This document shows positions 6,316 to 8,384 of a stretch of 8,384 nucleotides of DNA, one piece after another (position 1 is the first letter of the stretch; every line of letters begins with the position of its first letter). The position numbers and the translations under genes were made by a program. Where the stretch lies: positions 1 through 8,384 of the forward strand of contig JAPUIM010000049.1 in NCBI GenBank assembly GCA_027297025.1, given 5' to 3'. Under the pieces are notes generated by a model. The model did no database searches. It saw nothing but the letters and a program-made list of their open reading frames with translations, and was not told where the DNA came from. This DNA comes from Bacteroidota bacterium. Its GTDB lineage: Bacteria > Bacteroidota > Bacteroidia > Cytophagales > Cyclobacteriaceae.

Positions 6316-7356
6316 ATGCAATTGCAAAATGATTTGCTGTTAAAGGCAGCAAGAGGAGAACCCACCTCCAGAACTCCGGTTTGGTTGATGCGACAGGCGG
6401 GTAGGATCATGCCTGGCTATCGGCGAAAAAGAAATCAAATGAAAGATTTCAAACACTTGCTCAAGACCCCGGATCTGGCGGCGGAAGTTACTATTGAACC
6501 CGTGGATTTGCTAGGTGTAGATTCTGCCATCATTTTTTCAGACATTCTGGTGGTGGCAGAAGCCATGGGCCTTAATTATGAAATGGTGGAGCAAAAAGGG
6601 CCTTATTTCCCTAAAACCATCAGAAACGAGAATGATATCAATACCCTTAGAATAGCTGAACCTGACTCAGATTTAAATTATGTTTACCAGGCTATTAGGC
6701 AGACCAAATCGGCCTTAAATTATCGAGTGCCTTTGATTGGATTTGCGGGCGCACCTTGGACTATCTTCGCTTACATGGTGGAAGGCCAAGGCAGTAAGAC
6801 TTTTTCAAATGCCCGAAAACTACTTTACCAAAATCCCGAGTTTTCACACCGCTTGTTGGAAATGATCACCCAGAGCACCATTTACTATTTGGAAGGTCAA
6901 ATTAGAGCTGGAGTAAATATGATTCAAATTTTTGATTCGTGGGCAGGTATCCTATCCCCCGACCTGTACCACGATTTCTCGCTAAAATATGTGTCAAAGA
7001 TTTGCGACAGCATTACAGAAGTCCCTGTTACTGTTTTCGCCAAAGGTGCTTTTTTTTCATTGGAGTCAATGGCCCAATTGAATTGTGAAGTGATCGGGTT
7101 GGATTGGAATATGGATATTCACCATTCGAGACAGATCATTGGGCCGGATAAAACCCTGCAGGGAAATCTAGATCCATGTGCTCTTTATGGATCCATGGAA
7201 TCAATACGGCGTGCTACCAAAAATATGTTAGATCAATTTGGTCCGCACCGTCATATAGCAAATTTAGGACATGGAGTATATCCTGATACAGAATTCGATA
7301 AAGTCAAATGTTTTGTTGATACCGTCAAAGAATATAGCGACGTTCTTTCCAGATAA
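6316..7356 (+). CDS. hemE: Uroporphyrinogen decarboxylase
   Basis: Converts uroporphyrinogen III to coproporphyrinogen III in heme synthesis (cytoplasm, no cofactor). The 346-residue length is standard. The first family signature is [16 protein letters not shown] (21-36), with arginines that bind substrate carboxylates. Catalytic Asp is D76 in IIFSDILV (72-79). The second signature is [16 protein letters not shown] (142-157), whose Tyr153 corresponds to the substrate-site tyrosine. FDSWAG (206-211) and LGHGVYPDT (317-325, His319) complete the active site. No key residue is missing. The start [15 protein letters not shown] fits the family. No other heme gene is in view, so it is not part of a hem cluster here. 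The stop lies two bases from the stop of the convergent downstream gene. Confidence 0.97.
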   Translation: MQLQNDLLLKAARGEPTSRTPVWLMRQAGRIMPGYRRKRNQMKDFKHLLKTPDLAAEVTIEPVDLLGVDSAIIFSDILVVAEAMGLNYEMVEQKGPYFPKTIRNENDINTLRIAEPDSDLNYVYQAIRQTKSALNYRVPLIGFAGAPWTIFAYMVEGQGSKTFSNARKLLYQNPEFSHRLLEMITQSTIYYLEGQIRAGVNMIQIFDSWAGILSPDLYHDFSLKYVSKICDSITEVPVTVFAKGAFFSLESMAQLNCEVIGLDWNMDIHHSRQIIGPDKTLQGNLDPCALYGSMESIRRATKNMLDQFGPHRHIANLGHGVYPDTEFDKVKCFVDTVKEYSDVLSR

Positions 7357-7358
7357 CC

Positions 7359-7835
7359 CTACATTGTCCTAACCCACACTTCCTCCAACTTGATTGAATC
7401 GATGGGGGACCATTCTCCTGAATTTGGATCAAGGTTAAGTGATTTGATGTACCCTGAGATGGTCCATTTATTACCTTCCAAGGTAAAGTTAAAGGTAACG
7501 GAGGTGCCTGATAAACTACTTCCCGGAGGGTGAAAGAAATCTATTTTTTCGATATACTTATCCCCCTCCACAGCATAGGTTCCACCACCTGCACCTACTA
7601 TATTACCCTCCTCATCGTAAGAGGCCCAGGAGAAATGCGACCTGGTTATATTTTTCACGTATTTTACAAACTCAGGAACGTCGCTAAATTTCTCATCACT
7701 TCCATATTTGAAGGCCATCAAGTTCCAAGTTCCTCTCAGATCTATAGTTTGCTGGGGTTGGTTTTTATCAAGCCGGGAAAATCCGGTTAATCCTATGATA
7801 ACCGTCAGTATCAACAAACTCTGATAACGTTTCAT
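7359..7835 (-). CDS. Secreted lipocalin-like protein of unknown function
   Basis: A 158-residue protein beginning MKRYQSLLILTVIIGLTGFS, a clear Sec signal peptide with cleavage probably near residues 20-23. No cysteine follows the hydrophobic stretch, so it is not a lipoprotein and should be periplasmic or secreted. The mature part is a predicted small beta-barrel: it opens with LRGTWNLMAFKYG (about 33-45), the GxW start typical of lipocalin-like domains, then has alternating strands including RSHFSWASYDEEGNIVGAGGGTY and GNKWTISGYI, and ends SIKLEEVWVRTM. This resembles the lipocalin-like/DUF4488-type proteins common in Bacteroidota, whose ligand is unknown. The gene stands alone with 157 bases upstream and converges on hemE. 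Family placement is from recognition, not a search. Confidence 0.8.
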   Translation of the reverse strand: MKRYQSLLILTVIIGLTGFSRLDKNQPQQTIDLRGTWNLMAFKYGSDEKFSDVPEFVKYVKNITRSHFSWASYDEEGNIVGAGGGTYAVEGDKYIEKIDFFHPPGSSLSGTSVTFNFTLEGNKWTISGYIKSLNLDPNSGEWSPIDSIKLEEVWVRTM

Positions 7836-7884
7836 ATTGACTTGTACGTTGATTTTGGGGTTCTGGCTTAAATTATTGCTTAGT

Positions 7885-7916
7885 GTAAGTTATGAGAATT
7901 TTGATAGAAAAGCAAT
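7885..7916 (-). promoter_or_regulatory. Weak Bacteroidota-type promoter candidate for the lipocalin-like gene
   Basis: On the minus strand ATTG (7916-7913) is followed after 20 bases by TAACTTAC (7892-7885), a two-mismatch fit to TAnnTTTG. This would give a leader of about 45 bases before the ATG at 7835. The match is partial and the surrounding DNA is AT-rich, so it may be chance. The rest of the 157-base gap (7836-7992) shows no RNA gene and no convincing terminator for the kinase gene upstream. Confidence 0.22.
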
Positions 7917-7992
7917 CATTAAATTGGAATAGTACAAAAGCAGATGACTGAATATCTTTCAAAGGAAAGGATAATAAAGAGAGTTTAAGAAT

Positions 7993-8384
7993 TTATGTAT
8001 TTGATAACAGTTGGTGTTGAATTGCTTCCTGAAGCAATTGTTCTTTTTTGATAGGCACTACGCCCAGATACTCACATACTATTCCCCCTCCCAAATTGGC
8101 AAGATCCGCCACCAAACGCAAGGACAATTTCAGGGCCATACCCAAGGCGGCAATACTGATCACGGTGTCTCCGGCTCCGGATACATCGGACACCATTCTT
8201 AAATGAGCAGGCAACAGATGTTTTTCTTGAGCATTGGCTATATAAATACCTTTTTCTGATAGGGTGATCATTACCGCTCCTATGTTAGTCTTTGACCTTA
8301 ACTTTTCAACAGCCTCATGGATTTGGTTTTGGTCATCCAGCGCAATTTCAATTTTTAGTCCTTCCTTCAATTCTTTGAGATTGG
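7993..8384 (-). CDS. rfaE1: PfkB-family kinase, RfaE1/HldE heptose-7-phosphate kinase type, C-terminal part (truncated)
   Basis: The visible 129 residues continue past the window edge, starting NLKELKEGLKIEIALDD. They show the C-terminal half of a ribokinase/PfkB fold: VMITLSEKGIYI (ATP-side strand), then the second PfkB signature DVSGAGDTVISIAAL (about 66-80 of the fragment) with the anion-hole GAGD and catalytic Asp. The DVSGAGDTVI wording and the ending LGGGIVCEYLGVVPIKKEQL are like D-glycero-beta-D-manno-heptose-7-phosphate kinase (RfaE1, or the kinase half of HldE), which acts in ADP-heptose supply for the LPS core. The protein stops right after the kinase fold, so there is no fused nucleotidyltransferase domain; that activity would need a separate gene. 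The N-terminal substrate site is not visible, so another sugar kinase is possible. Confidence 0.78.
   Translation of the reverse strand, partial: NLKELKEGLKIEIALDDQNQIHEAVEKLRSKTNIGAVMITLSEKGIYIANAQEKHLLPAHLRMVSDVSGAGDTVISIAALGMALKLSLRLVADLANLGGGIVCEYLGVVPIKKEQLLQEAIQHQLLSNT

Overview
The window looks like chromosomal housekeeping DNA from a member of the Bacteroidota, most likely a Cytophagales-type bacterium. This is inferred from protein style and not from a database search. The supports are a roughly 190-residue adenylate kinase with a short lid, an Obg GTPase without a C-terminal OCT extension, start codons mostly without Shine-Dalgarno sequences, an exact TAnnTTTG promoter box, and a secreted lipocalin-like protein of a kind common in this phylum. 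DNA is AT-rich between genes. I see no mobile element, CRISPR array, tRNA or rRNA.

Left part, minus strand (transcribed right to left): an M42-type metallo-aminopeptidase (3069-3980), then hpt, adk and obgE as a compact nucleotide/GTPase cluster (2958 down to 771), then grpE and the first 28 codons of dnaJ (687 down to 1, cut by the window edge). The gap before grpE holds a sigma54-like element plus an imperfect palindrome, so grpE-dnaJ probably has its own stress-type promoter. The gap before hpt holds a terminator-like hairpin almost touching the hpt start codon.

Middle, plus strand: an AT-rich divergent region (3981-4145) separates the peptidase from upp (uracil salvage). upp is followed at 15 bases by a calcium/cation antiporter of the CaCA superfamily and 7 bases later by a small unrecognised four-helix membrane protein, so the three probably form one transcript. 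hemE (uroporphyrinogen decarboxylase) follows after a 99-base gap with a promoter-like box five bases before its ATG.

Right part, minus strand: a small exported lipocalin-like protein converges on hemE with only two bases between the stop codons, and a PfkB-family kinase of the RfaE1/HldE heptose-kinase type runs off the right edge.

Together the genes cover purine and pyrimidine salvage (hpt, adk, upp), ribosome/stringency GTPase function (obgE), protein folding (grpE, dnaJ), heme synthesis (hemE), ion transport and LPS-core heptose supply. I did not find a clearly new multi-gene system. The best leads are regulatory (the grpE promoter region and the hpt leader) and the uncharacterised membrane protein next to the antiporter.
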